From: Henricia sp. BOLD:AAB3569
Lineage: Eukaryota; Echinodermata; Asteroidea; Spinulosida; Echinasteridae
Assembly: GCA_037783545.1 (NCBI GenBank)
Contig: JBBELK010000001.1
Coordinates: forward strand, 2,170,001-2,234,000
Length of the DNA stretch: 64,000 nucleotides
Direction of reading: 5' to 3'
This document shows, one piece after another, positions 54,358-64,000 of the stretch. Under the pieces are notes generated by a model. It did no database searches. It worked only from the letters and a program-made list of their open reading frames with translations, and was not told the origin of the DNA. The position numbers were made by a program, and so were the translations under genes. Each line of letters starts with the position of its first letter. Within the stretch, counting starts at the first letter, position 1.

Positions 54358-55347
54358 GTGCTACAGGATGTAGAAGCCACAGGGACCTCCTCGGAACATC
54401 TTCTTTCACTTGCGGAAAGCATGGCCAATCATCTACTGCAGTCCAAGAGCGACGGAACTGTAACTAAGTACTACGGAGCGTTCAGAAGATGGAAATCCTT
54501 CATCACGTCCGAGGGCGCGGAGGCTTTGCCAGCACAACCCGTGTACGTCGCATTGTATCTAACGTATTTGATAGACTCTGGCAGTTCAGCAGGGGTAGTG
54601 CAATCCGCAGTGTACGGCATAAAATGGGCCCACAAAGTTAGGGGTCTGGCAGATCCTACTACCAATCACTATGTAAATAGTTTGTTAGAATCGGCTAAGC
54701 GGCAAAATAGTAATCCGACTCATAAAAAAGAGATAGTTACCAAAGAGCAATTAATTTCCTTGTGTGAAAAATATTCTACATCGCAAGACATTTTGGTTTT
54801 AAGGGACCTGAGTATTATTATATTATGCTTTGCAGGTTTCATGAGATTCGGTGAGGTCAGTGCACTAAAATGCAAGGACCTGACCTTTTTCGAAGGTTAT
54901 ATGTCGGTTCATATTTCCAAAAGTAAAACGGACCAATACCGTCAGGGAAGTGACGTGGTCATTCATGAAGGGGAAACGAACGCATGTCCAGTATCAATAC
55001 TTAAGAGATTTATAAATAACGCTAATATCGATTTAAGTTCAGATCATTTTCTTTTCAAACCGGCTTACAGTAGTAACGGCAATCGGTTCTTAATTAACAA
55101 AAACAAACCATTAAGTTATACGAGAGCTAGAGAAACGGTAGTAACCAGATTGAGGGAAGTTTGTGGAAATAGCAACATAGGGTTGCATTCCTTGAGGGCA
55201 GGGGGAGCCTCTGCTGCTGCAAGGTCGTCGGTAAATGAACGGTGTTGGAAACGACACGGAAGGTGGAAGAGTGACATGTCTAAAGATGGTTACGTTTCAG
55301 ATTCGTTAGAAAGTAGATTAGACGTAACTAAGCACCTAAACTTATAA
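54358..55347 (+). CDS. Tyrosine recombinase of the element (329 aa)
   Basis: The N-terminal part (about 1-120) resembles a SAM-like core-binding domain. The catalytic part shows the tyrosine-recombinase set in order: R163 in GFMRFGEVSAL, H277 and R280 in LHSLRAGGAS, H300 in KRHGRW, and Y312 in KDGYVSDS. The known role in DIRS elements is integration of a circular DNA copy without a target duplication. It ends 47 bases before repeat B1. Similar stand-alone proteins are often labelled as integrase/recombinase in marine invertebrate gene sets. Confidence 0.9.
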   Translation: MLQDVEATGTSSEHLLSLAESMANHLLQSKSDGTVTKYYGAFRRWKSFITSEGAEALPAQPVYVALYLTYLIDSGSSAGVVQSAVYGIKWAHKVRGLADPTTNHYVNSLLESAKRQNSNPTHKKEIVTKEQLISLCEKYSTSQDILVLRDLSIIILCFAGFMRFGEVSALKCKDLTFFEGYMSVHISKSKTDQYRQGSDVVIHEGETNACPVSILKRFINNANIDLSSDHFLFKPAYSSNGNRFLINKNKPLSYTRARETVVTRLREVCGNSNIGLHSLRAGGASAAARSSVNERCWKRHGRWKSDMSKDGYVSDSLESRLDVTKHLNL

Positions 55348-56044
55348 TTTTTTCGCCTTTTAGATTACACCGGTTAGTCCCGTTCTTTGAAAGTCTAGCC
55401 GGTACGGCAGGCTACTCCCAGTAAACAAGTTTCTGTATCGAGTGGCCAATTGGCGTTTTCAACGCACATCAAGTGTGCAAAAAACAGACGTTTTATTTCC
55501 TGCGGTACGCAGTATAGCAGGAAATCTTTGTCTGTACGATACGCACGAGTTGGACGGTTGAGAGGTTTTGCACAATAGAGCTGCTTTGAATAGCATGTGG
55601 CCTACAGTAGCAGGAGGGCGTGGTTGTTGGGTTGTAGTGGCATTCTAGCCTGAGACCACCAAGCTGCTAGGTCGGTTAATTTTTTGAAATTTGAAATTTT
55701 CTTTTTTTTTGTGTGTGAATGAAAAAGTAAGGAAAAGACGGTTCCTATAATATATTTTGGGTTATTTAGACATCCAGTAATATTAACAAGTTAAGTCCAT
55801 AAGGTTTTCCAGAGTTTTTTCTCCTTGAGTTTTCTCTCTGGTTTTTAACCCTGGGCAGATTGAATCAGCGGAAACAAACGTCATTTAAATATGTATAAAT
55901 TTTAAGTAGATTTGAGGAAAGTGAACAAATGTAAATAAACCAACCGACGCTAGCCGGTACGGCAGGCTACTCCCAGTAAACAAGTTTCTGTATCGAGTGG
56001 CCAATTGGCGTTTTCAACGCACATCAAGTGTGCAAAAAACAGAC

Positions 56045-56848
56045 TATATGAATCAAAGGGAGATGTCCTTTGTTGGAGTTGAATCTCCTCTTTAAAATGA
56101 CACCCTGATCATGTCATTATGTTTACGGTTGACTGAGCAGTGACCAATGTTATGCAAGGGTCTAGTTGGGGAATTGCGATGCTTTCTTTAATGGCGCCAT
56201 TTTCTTTAGATGCGAAATGTTTTCTATGTAGTTCACGTCACTTTTCATGACTTTGTTCTACCGTGGTCGCAAGACTGTTTAAAGTATTATACGGGTAATG
56301 TGTTTCCTTTCATCTGGTTTAAGATGGCATTACCTGAAGTTGAAAGTATTACGGAGATTAATTATATTACAAAACAGTCGTTTAAATTCACCCTAGCCCA
56401 CTGTGCGACGACGTCCAACCTGGACTAGCGAGCAGCTCATACCCGGTACCCGCAGACTTTTTTACCAAAATTCTTATTTAAATATGGCACAAATTCGTTA
56501 CATGTATTCCAGGAACTCGTCAAAAAGTTTCATCATAAGACACAATGAGCTCGTACGGCAAAACTGGGATCACTTTTCATTCGTTTTTTGTATACTACTG
56601 TCTCTCGCCTCGATTATTTTCCCTTAGTTGAAATTTATAACTCCCCGTCCTTCCGATAATGCTTTTGAAATATTGCATTGTACCGGTACACGAACATTAG
56701 TTTGTGACTTTCACAACGAAAGTAATTTAAAGATGTTTAATTCCTTTTAACTCATTAACTTGTGTACGTGTTTGCGTTTCTGATACATGTAGGCCTACAA
56801 CTACAAGGGGTGTGTAGCTAATATCAGTTTTCTACGCAACAACTAAAG
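56045..56848. other. Intergenic, no gene recognised
   Basis: Two open frames of about 72 to 74 codons (56210 and 56403) lack known motifs. CTCCAACAAAGGACATCTCC-like sequence after the element is unique in the window. Confidence 0.4.
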
Positions 56849-57064
56849 CCGGCCGTACACCTTGCGTTCCGACTCCGTTGCGATTGCACAGACACCCAAA
56901 TTTCGAGCATGCTCGAAATTCTGCGATTGCGTTTCGACGGACACGTACCCGGTACACAAAGTCGTGACCACATCGCCATCGGAACGCATCGCAAAACCCG
57001 TACACCTAGTGATGCGACTGCACAACATGCGCTATTGTGATCGAATCACAAGGTGTACGGCCGG
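56849..57064. mobile_element. MITE, CCGGCCGTACACCTTG ends
   Basis: CCGGCCGTACACCTTGCG faces CACAAGGTGTACGGCCGG at the ends, and the centre pairs TTTCGAGCATGCTCGAAA with itself. 216 bases. Antisense and sense open frames here arise from the palindrome. Confidence 0.8.
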
Positions 57065-57443
57065 TAACTGATTTTAGTTTACACCCAGTAACTTTGGAAA
57101 CACACAGAGGGTGATGTTTTTACTTTAGCACTCTATCTAAAGTGCATGTTGAAAACGTTTGTTGGAAGTGTTTAGTTGAAAACATTGCACATTATGTTTT
57201 CCTTCAGCGTTTGGCTATAACTAATAAGAAGTCGATGAAATCGAGTTGGCTAGCTAATTTTAGCACGAAGGACGTTCTTGACGAGGACTTTCCTGTTGTC
57301 ATTGTATGGTGGTTTAAGTTTGATGGACTCTCTCTAGGATGCATGGAAGGGAAACTCGCACATAAGGAATTAGGAAATTGAAAGTTAGGGGTGAAAAGTG
57401 GGTGTGTCGTCGGAAAAACAGACGACAGAGGGCGTACGTCCAC
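57065..57443. other. Intergenic, no gene recognised
   Basis: A 79-codon plus-strand frame (57142-57381) and its antisense shadow show no familiar motif. Confidence 0.35.
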
Positions 57444-57761
57444 TTGGGCCAAGTTCGATCAAGTGACTAGGGGCCTTTTCCAAATCTCGGCTTCGTCTCC
57501 GGCTCCATGTGGCCATACACCTTCGCAAATACTCCTGCACAAAATACAGAACTGCAATGTGGCAAGTATAGCGATCCAACAACCTTCCCAACAACCTTCA
57601 CTCAAGCAGTATTTACGAAAGGTCTAAGTTGAATCCGAAGACGGAGACGAAGTCGAGATTTGGAAAAGGGCCATCCTCGAACGACGGATAATTTACGTTG
57701 TTCGAGGGACTCTAGTCGACTATAGTGAACTATAGTCGCTTGATCGAACTTGACCTTGGGT
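57444..57761. mobile_element. Nested palindromic element
   Basis: Outer pair AAGTTCGATCAAGTGACTA and TAGTCGCTTGATCGAACTT; inner pair GGGCCTTTTCCAAATCTCGG and CGAGATTTGGAAAAGGGCC followed by CTTCGTCTCCG and CGGAGACGAAG. The inner palindrome (57471-57672) may be an element inserted in the outer one. Confidence 0.7.
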
Positions 57762-58131
57762 AAACCGCACAGAACTAAAACCTAATTCTTGTAAAAATCA
57801 TCAGTTAAATTTTGTTGTTTCCCATCCAAGACACATTGTACACTTCGTGTTTTCTGGAATTTGAAGGCACAAACAAACTTGAATTGTAACTAAAGAAAAC
57901 AAAGCGAAGTCGAAATTTTGTTTCAATAATTTTAATGTGCCAAATTTTCTTTTTAAAAAGGGGACGGGACAATTTTATTTTTTTATTCAAGGCTTTCAGG
58001 CTTTACGCTATACTAACAGCAGTACATCAAAATTCTTCAGTACTAACAAAGAAATACTACCATTAAATTCTTGGAACATGGCCCGAAAAGCTTTGGAGTT
58101 AGTAAAAGTAATGGTCTCCTGATTTTAGGTA

Positions 58132-58501
58132 TGTCCGCATTGGACTTTTTTTGGAAAAACTTACCAAGACAATGGGTACTTTTCCCATTTTAAGTCCAAT
58201 GCGGACAGCCTAGGACGTTTTCCTGAGTCCAGCGGTTACTTTTCCTGGCCAACTGCTGCCCAGGACTTTAACCACGAGACGGTAAGTCCAGTGCAGACAC
58301 AGCGAGTCGGTAAAAGCGCTTTGGAAGCGTACATTACGTCCGGGCAGTGAAGGTCATACTGTGAAGGGACACTGCACATGCTCTCGGTAAAATTTTCCTG
58401 TGTCTAAAAGTCCAAATGCGGACAGCAGTAAAATTTAGCCATTTTTTATTTTACCATCGTCTCGGTAATCCCTCCCAAAAAACAAGTCCAGTGTGGACAC
58501 A
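58132..58501. mobile_element. MITE, TGTCCGCATTGGACTT ends
   Basis: TGTCCGCATTGGACTT at the left faces AAGTCCAGTGTGGACA at the right. Internal copies of the same phrase lie at about 58192 (AAGTCCAATGCGGACA), 58284 and 58410. About 370 bases with repeated sub-ends. Confidence 0.65.
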
Positions 58502-58828
58502 GGTTTTTAAAAAAAACAAAAAAAAACAACAGCACACAAAATGTAGAGTCAAACCCGATAACAAGGGCACTGTTAATACAACATTCTGCTTATAACAAAG
58601 GAAATTTGTAATCTCAATTCGTTTTTTTTTCCCATATGTGATGATACGAGGTTACAGTTATAGCAATTTGCAAAGTCCCAAGGACCTCTTATTAATGTAC
58701 ATGCATGTACATATAGCTGCAACTATTGGGATTTTTACATAACACGTACCTGTTACATAGGTAAGTAAAATTGACAAATTCCTGAATTTGCATGATTCAT
58801 AAGCTGTATTTTTCACACAACTGCTCTG

Positions 58829-59052
58829 GGGCCAATTTCATAATGCTGTTTAGCAAAAATATTTGCTTAATCCAAAGTTGTTGTTGCTTTATAAAAATGG
58901 GTTAGCAGTCAAATTCCTATGTGATGTGTATTTCAATTTACTGGTGTTCTGCTATTCTTGCTAAAAACAAAAGTTGACATACAATTTTGACCATTAACCC
59001 ATTTTTGATTAAGCAATTTGTTTTGCTAAACAGCTTTATGAAATTGGCCCCT
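58829..59052. mobile_element. MITE, GGGGCCAATTTCAT family, compact copy
   Basis: GGGGCCAATTTCATAATGCT then GTTTAGCAAAA pairs with TTTTGCTAAAC then AGCTTTATGAAATTGGCCCC. Inner ATGGGTTAGCAGTCAAA and TTTGACCATTAACCCAT also pair loosely. It serves as reference for the interrupted copy at 6070-6991. Confidence 0.85.
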
Positions 59053-59284
59053 GCTGATCCTAATTAGCAAAATAAAGTGAAAATAGACAAATAAGTCTGA
59101 CTAACATCTCCCATTTATATTGAAATCTATTTCAAATTTTTCCAGGCACAGTGTCAGAAAAATGCTGTAGATAAAACTCCCAAACGGTGGCTTGTTTTCT
59201 TCTTGTCCTTTTGAAATGTTCCCTCGAGATCTTTCCAGTGAATGTAACCCTTGAAGTCTGGTAATGCTGCTCCTGTCAAAAAAG

Positions 59285-59424
59285 TTTAATTCATTAGCAA
59301 AACCTAACATGCACGCGCCAAATTCATGCCACGAAATACGCAGCTCCATGCCTTTGCTATGGAGCTGCGTATTTCATGGCACGAATTTGACACGCACGCA
59401 TTGCTGACGAGCCTTGCCTTTAAA
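59285..59424. mobile_element. MITE, AAAGGCACAGGCTCGTCAGC family, copy 2
   Basis: The palindrome GCCACGAAATACGCAGCTCC and GGAGCTGCGTATTTCATGGC forms the core, with the right end GCATTGCTGACGAGCCTTGC then CTTTAA. The left end is eroded. Confidence 0.7.
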
Positions 59425-59498
59425 TGGTCTTATTCCCCCCCCCCCCCCCCCCCCCCCCGCCCCCTCAAAAAGGGCGATCAATGATTAGTCATTGCACA
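59425..59498. repeat. Poly-C run between two MITEs
   Basis: An uninterrupted C run lies at about 59434-59458. The proline-rich open frame starting at 59424 is an artefact. Confidence 0.85.
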
Positions 59499-59632
59499 TT
59501 AAAGGCACAGGCTCGTCGGCAATGCGCGCACGCCAAATTCGTGCCACGAAATACGCAGCTCCGTGTTACATGGAGCTACGTATTTTGTGGCACGAATTTG
59601 GCGCACGCATTGCTGACGAGCCCCTGCCTTTA
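59499..59632. mobile_element. MITE, AAAGGCACAGGCTCGTCAGC family, full copy
   Basis: AAAGGCACAGGCTCGTCGGC then AATGCGCGCACGCCAAATTC mirrors GAATTTGGCGCACGCATT then GCTGACGAGCCCCTGCCTTT. The arms nearly meet (core GCTCCGTGTTACATGGAGC). About 134 bases. Confidence 0.85.
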
Positions 59633-59987
59633 CCATAGGCTTTTGAGATTTTACATACAAAACTGAAAGGAAAAACTTTCTATAGATTTTCTTGCTTCTC
59701 AATTCTATTTATTTGAATTTTTTTGTTGGTTGTCAAGATGCACCAAGAAAAGAAAGCAATGTGTATGATTACGCCCATTATACTGTATTTATACTGTAAT
59801 TAGCCGTTTTTCAAAAGGAAAAATTAGTGCAGGTTGGGCATAATGGGGCCCCAAGTTGGGCAGTCACGAATATCGATAAGTATGTCATATTTATATTCTC
59901 TTGAATATTAATAAGCACACCAAATATTCATGACATACCCAACCTGCACCCATATATTACTTCTTTCATCTTACCTTTGAAAGAAAA
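59633..59987. other. Presumed 3' flank of DAD1
   Basis: AT-rich. On the minus strand AATAAA occurs near 59710, about 275 bases past the DAD1 stop, a possible polyadenylation signal. No other feature. Confidence 0.4.
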
Positions 59988-61479
59988 TTATCCAATGAAG
60001 TTTAATACAACGAGATGAAGAATAATGCTGCCAAAGATGAAATCTGCAAATGCTCGTTCGGGTGAGGTGTTTCGAAAATCCATTTTATTGGCTGGGTTGA
60101 CTTGAAGCCGAAGGCATACTAGAAAAGGAATCAAAACGTAATATTTTTAAATCATTAATGTGTTGGTAGATTCAATGGTACAATGCGCATGCGCAGTACC
60201 GTCGGTACATACTGTACTCGATGCATTGAGTGTCGAACGCAAACGGTGAAATTTAGGTAAAATTCCCGCTGGATTTTCTCGAAAAGTAGGCATCGCATGA
60301 TACCCTACCTAATGCGTATCTGTTGTCAGCAAAGTAAGGTAACAACAGGGTGAGTTACGGCTTCTGAAACTGTCATGACTGTAGTTTTAATGCACCCGTT
60401 GTCCGAGTTGTTCGCGAAAGGCCTATCACGACGCTGCTGTGGCCAAGCCTGGAGCGCAGCATAGTCTTGGCCACAGTATTGTTGATGTCCTCTATCGTGG
60501 CGCGGCCCCTAACGTGACGCACTTTACTTTCAGTTCTCTCTTGATGCAATAAACAATGTGTTGCACTTGGCATTAAAAGGAAATAAAGTTCTCAAGTACC
60601 TTCATAAATTCCAAAACTAAAATACGGAAACAAATCATTATTTTACGTTCGCTTCAGGTTGACATGACACACAACACGGAAGCCTGTAATACTAGGCATT
60701 TCACGTAAATAAAACCAAGCATACTGGCATTGTGTACTGTGTCACGGTATGTGCGTGCAAGTAGTCTTTATGGGCCACCGTAACATTTCAGCCAATCAGC
60801 GTCGAGTGCACCACGATAGGGAACAGTCCGGACGATTTCGGGAAAAAAGTGTTCATCGTTTTGTCCTGATTGTTTGTGTTATTTTTCATTTCATTTTGTA
60901 CTTGTTGATGAGTCAAAATATTGAACTAAGACAGCTAAGTATTACTTTTTCTTGGAGCCTATGAAGTATGAATTCTACTGCACGGTGTATAAGTTTCAAC
61001 TAAATTTGCTAGGGGGTTTTGCTATATTAAAGGCGAGCGGATTTCCAGAGAGTTGTCGAAGTCACCAAGTTAGGGGACATAATATGGGGCTCTTAAACCG
61101 TCATGGAAAAAAACAATTTCTGATCAACTTATCAACTCTTTAAGATTTTGTGAGAAAGGAAACATTTTTCAGCCTGTCTCATATGTTTTGCACACAAGGT
61201 CTGAAGCCATGATCAACTTCTCAATTCTTTCCAAGAAGTATTCGGGTCTTAATATCAGGGATACTTACCTCCCAAAACGAATGATCCTACGCATGAAATG
61301 AAACCAGACAGAAATGAATTGAAGGGGAATGTTCCGACTAGAGCGCAATACACGAACTGTACGATTCCCGTTAGCATGATGTACGCCAGGTAGGCATCGA
61401 TCAGTTTTAGTTTCTGTGGAGTCTTGCCTATGTACTCCTCGTAAAATTTACCCAGAACGGAGAATATTTCGATTGCCAT
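59988..61479 (-). CDS. DAD1: DAD1, oligosaccharyltransferase subunit (113 aa, 2 exons)
   Basis: Exon 1 runs 61479-61269 and ends G|GTAAGT; exon 2 runs 60118-59988 after TTTTCTAG and ends in TAA. Phases match (codon split after one base). The protein reads [20 protein letters not shown], then [32 protein letters not shown], and ends [20 protein letters not shown] plus LNFIG. Length equals human DAD1 (113 aa), and the three hydrophobic segments (about 30-50, 55-75, 93-113) are in place. Known role: integral ER membrane subunit (yeast Ost2) of the complex that transfers the glycan to asparagine in nascent proteins; loss triggers apoptosis in hamster cells. Only one intron is present. Confidence 0.97.
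60119..61268. other. DAD1 intron
   Basis: No embedded transposon with clear ends. ATGCGCATGCGCA-type palindromes lie at about 60184. Open frames at 60373 (minus) and 60749 (plus) have no known motif. Confidence 0.4.
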
Positions 61480-61600
61480 TTTGCAGGTTTTTCAGGCATA
61501 ACTCGCAATGCAAAAATGGTAAAACTAAAAGGGACCTCGCGACGTGTGAAGCCCAGAGCGAACGGAAGTTGCTGGGCACGGTGGGAAATTATTTCAATCA
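61480..61600 (-). promoter_or_regulatory. Likely DAD1 promoter region
   Basis: The 120 bases upstream of the start codon (minus strand) contain ACTTCCG, an ETS-type core common in housekeeping promoters, close to CG dinucleotides (ACGTCGCGAGG). No TATA box. Start site not visible. Confidence 0.4.
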
Positions 61601-61861
61601 ATACAATAAAAATTTGTCTAAATGTATCCTTATTTCGAACAAAACAAAGATTTCGTCTAAAAAATAAATACATTATTAAAAATAATATTTTATAAATCAA
61701 TTTTCTTGTAAATTTACACTATATTTCAAAATTTTGTAACGACACTAAAAGATAATTGTTGCTAGAGGATGACTATTTCCGTCGTCTGCTAAATTTTGCT
61801 TTTTTAATTTGCAGAGGGCGCTGTTATTATTTAACAGCGGCAGCCAGTACACTTTTTAAAA

Positions 61862-62226
61862 GTTTTTATTTTTATTTTTATTTTTTTATTTATTCACCAC
61901 ATCCAACAGCGGAAGGACCGCCAATTACAGGAATGGTATCAATTAACATAGATATTCGAATAACTATCAACTTCTAAGTTGACTCAGAAACGGCCAGACA
62001 CCGGGGAATCCCTCCCCTTGCTCTTCACGAAAGAATGCTCTGGGATCTTTAAAGTGCGTTACCGAAACCTAACACTGGACCAACGGTTTTACATCCCTTC
62101 CGAAGGATGGAACAAGTATGATTAAGTGCCTTCAAGTGCCACAACCCGTCACGGCCCAGAATCGAACCCACATTCTAGTACTGGCACAGGAACTTTAAGT
62201 TCGACGCACTATAGACCGCTCGGCCA
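61862..62226 (-). mobile_element. tRNA-derived SINE (family 1, tail B), complete
   Basis: Minus-strand reading from 62226: ATGGCCGAGCGGTC (A box), GGGTTCGATTCTGGG (B box), CCATCCTTCGGAAGGGATGT, GATCCCAGAGCATTCTTTCG, GGGGATTCCCCGGTGTCTGG, then the tail AATTGGCGGTCCTTCCGCTG and GGATGTGGTGAATAAATAAA. The best tail B copy. Confidence 0.85.
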
Positions 62227-62818
62227 TGCAGATACAGCATTTTTACAGTAGCTTTGTAGCAAATGTGACGGCTGAAATAATTTTAGTAAAAATAATTAAA
62301 CATAAAAAGTTGCGCTAGACCGCAAGTTTCATTTTGGTACCTACTTCAAGTCAATCACTTTCTGTTTCTGCATGACTGAGTAATCATTGTTACCGTTAGA
62401 TTGAGCCGGAAAAAATGGTTACAAGTTCAAGTTAGAAGCGGAGTAATTTATTAACAACATAACAACTGGGTTTCTCATTTCATTTGAAAACAAAATCTTC
62501 AACAAATGTTTATTCAACATTATGATTATAATCTTATTCACATTTAAAAATTGTAAAAAAAAATTCATAGCACTTCCTTAATTAAAGAGGGGGTTGGTGG
62601 CGTTCTCCCATTCAGAGACACATGCGTTCCGGTTGACTTGTTTTGATTGTTTGAAATAAAATATATTATTTTATTCCAAAATTTATTTGTATCCAATTTG
62701 TACCGTTTTTGCTGGGTTTATTGTACATTACATTGGTGGTGTGGGAGAGTTTCCCCGGTTTTTGGTTGTGCGAGTAAAAGAACGTTTTTCAGTTCTTTTA
62801 GGTTTAGCAAGAGCTAGC
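62227..62818. other. Intergenic, no gene recognised
   Basis: AT-rich. From about 62670 the composition changes to the T-rich, G-rich style of the terminal inverted repeat, so the element there may start near here. Confidence 0.4.
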
Positions 62819-62847
62819 TTTCTGGGCTTCCGTATGCCCTTCATCAG
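62819..62847 (-). ncRNA. Hammerhead-ribozyme-like motif (tentative)
   Basis: The minus strand reads CTGATGA, A, GGGC, ATACGGAA, GCCC, A, GAAA. The hammerhead core is CTGATGA, stem II, GAAA, as found in Penelope-like retroelements. Here GGGC/GCCC could be stem II, but an A on each side replaces the usual closing pair, and I cannot define stems I and III or a cleavage site with confidence. Confidence 0.25.
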
Positions 62848-62911
62848 TTGCGGGTGGATTCAAAATGAATCGGATTACCTCGCATTTGGGTAAATCTTGA
62901 GAGCGATAGAA

Positions 62912-64000
62912 CCAGCTTTTTTGTTTAGTTAGAGCAGGATTGTTTAGTGTTCAGTGACTGCTTTTTTTATAGTTCTGGTTTGTTACTGGTATTGTTTGGG
63001 TATTAACACTGAGTGGCGTTTTGTTATTTTGAAGTGTCCTTTTATTATTTTGATATCCGTTGGCATATTTAGGCGTGTGCCGGCATGCTTTCTTTTTGAC
63101 GCCGTTTGGTGTTAGAAAGGATTTTTGCGTGTTTAACATATTGGCCACTCTCATTTTTTTGGGTGTTTTTAAAGTTGTCTACCGCTCGTAGATTTTCCCA
63201 ATGTTTTAGCATTTGTCTGAACAAAAACTTAGTAGTTTACCCAAAGCGGTATATTTTTCAGTTTCTGAAATATTTGCTTTGGGTAGGTTGGTAGTTGTTC
63301 ACAGGTTGTTTCTCGTTGGGGTTTTTCAGTTTGCGTTCGCATCCATTGCTTTTTTGTCGAAGTTTAATGCTCTCTTAGTTTATTTGAGTTTTGTTTAGCC
63401 TTGACATATGATATATTGGGTACAGTTTTGGTCAAGGTGTTTGTTTCATGTTTTAAATTTAGAGATCTATTTTTTGCGCTTCTTTTGCGCGTTTTCTGCT
63501 TTTAGTTGGTATAAGGGCTGTCGTATCAAGTTGGTGATGTGTCTGTTGTGTATACAGTTAAGTTCAGACACTTTGCTGGCTTGATACGCCCCGTGCGTTT
63601 TGACCACGTCATTGTTGCAGTTAAATGGCCTGGTTGGGCTTTTTTCAGAAACTGAAAAATATACCGCTTTGGGTAAACTACTAAGTTTTTGTTCAGACAA
63701 TTGCTAAAACATTGGGAAAATCTACGAGCGGTAGACAACTTTAAAAACACCCAAAAAAATGAGAGTGGCCAATATGTTAAACACGCAAAAATCCTTTCTA
63801 ACACCAAACGGCGTCAAAAAGAAAGCATGCCGGCACACGCCTAAATATGCCAACGGATATCAAAATAATGAAAGGACACTTCAAAATAACAAAACGCCAC
63901 TCAGTGTTAATACCCAAACAATACCAGTAACAAACGAGAACCATAAAAAGAGCAGTTACTGAACACTAAACAATCCTGCTCTAACTAAACAAAAAAGCTG
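62912..64000. repeat. Large inverted repeat reaching the window end
   Basis: The left arm (62912 to about 63267) and right arm (about 63645 to 64000) are reverse complements at roughly 97 percent identity by eye; the 377-base centre is unique. The left arm starts CAGCTTTTTTGTTTAGTTAG and the window ends on its mirror, so the inverted repeat may continue beyond base 64000. Two peptide readings occur once in each arm: MRVANMLNTQKSFLTPNGVK and MSEQKLSSLPKAVYFSVSE. Neither resembles a known domain. The element class is unknown; long-TIR DNA elements or a head-to-head Penelope-like copy are possible. Confidence 0.7.

Larger units (their letters stand above)
52536..56044 (+). mobile_element. DIRS/Ngaro-like tyrosine-recombinase element with split direct repeats
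   Basis: Layout A1 (52536-52728), coding part, B1 (55395-55489), A2 (55490-55682), a 267-base spacer, B2 (55950-56044). A1 equals A2 and B1 equals B2 as far as I can check by eye, and B1 abuts A2 exactly. This A1...B1A2...B2 order is the split-direct-repeat plan of Ngaro/PAT-type DIRS elements, in which the B1A2 junction mirrors the joined ends of a circle. Parts: a gag-like protein with a CCHC knuckle, short open segments, and a tyrosine recombinase. I recognise no reverse transcriptase or RNase H part, so it appears incomplete for a DIRS element and would be non-autonomous. Identical repeats suggest a young insertion. Confidence 0.85.

Noticed and set aside
62950-63960. Short gene duplicated in inverted order (MRVANMLNTQKSFLTPNGVK reading)
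   Set aside because: Both copies are arms of one inverted repeat, with no known domain and no sign of coding bias.

Overview
The window looks like nuclear DNA of a marine invertebrate deuterostome, most likely an echinoderm or a close relative. It holds spliced genes with long introns, about 5 to 20 percent exon by eye, many short DNA transposons, tRNA-derived SINEs, decayed LINEs, TACATGTA-rich stretches and long G/C homopolymer runs. The species cannot be fixed from the sequence alone.

Four host genes can be read end to end. (1) A CDYL-type gene on the minus strand (start codon 19907, stop 3703) encodes an N-terminal chromodomain, a serine-rich linker and a C-terminal crotonase fold. (2) An ECI2-type gene on the plus strand (20315 to 29933) encodes a mitochondrial leader, an acyl-CoA-binding domain, an enoyl-CoA isomerase and a C-terminal AKL. 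These two lie head to head, about 400 bases apart. Their crotonase halves share three intron positions and phases, so they look like sister genes with a shared promoter region. (3) A two-exon GT47 exostosin-family glycosyltransferase (42902 to 48625, plus) has a type II membrane anchor and a plant-like donor-site motif. (4) DAD1, a subunit of oligosaccharyltransferase, lies on the minus strand (61479 to 59988) in two exons.

The rest is mostly mobile DNA. 0 to 3.6 kb: a Tc1-like fragment and foldback elements. 3.7 to 20 kb: CDYL introns filled with nested MITEs, a tRNA SINE, a duplicated poly-G element, and a 3.5 kb minisatellite (13988 to 17500) whose unit reads like the C-terminal WLGHVYRM motif of a LINE. 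20 to 30 kb: ECI2 introns with SINEs, a SINE split by a 570-base foldback, and a CACCCATACCCT minisatellite. 30 to 43 kb: no gene recognised; several palindromic elements and one perfect 58-base hairpin. 43 to 48 kb: the GT47 intron with a LINE remnant, a SINE and MITEs. 49 to 52 kb: foldbacks and a 33-base perfect inverted pair. 52.5 to 56.0 kb: a young-looking tyrosine-recombinase element with DIRS/Ngaro-style split direct repeats that are identical pairwise, a gag-like CCHC protein and a recombinase, but no reverse transcriptase part that I recognise. 56 to 60 kb: foldbacks. 62.9 kb to the window end: a large inverted repeat with arms over 340 bases.

The four genes do not form one pathway. 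CDYL and ECI2 are linked by descent and by acyl-CoA chemistry. GT47 and DAD1 both act on glycans in the secretory pathway but are not evidently co-regulated.
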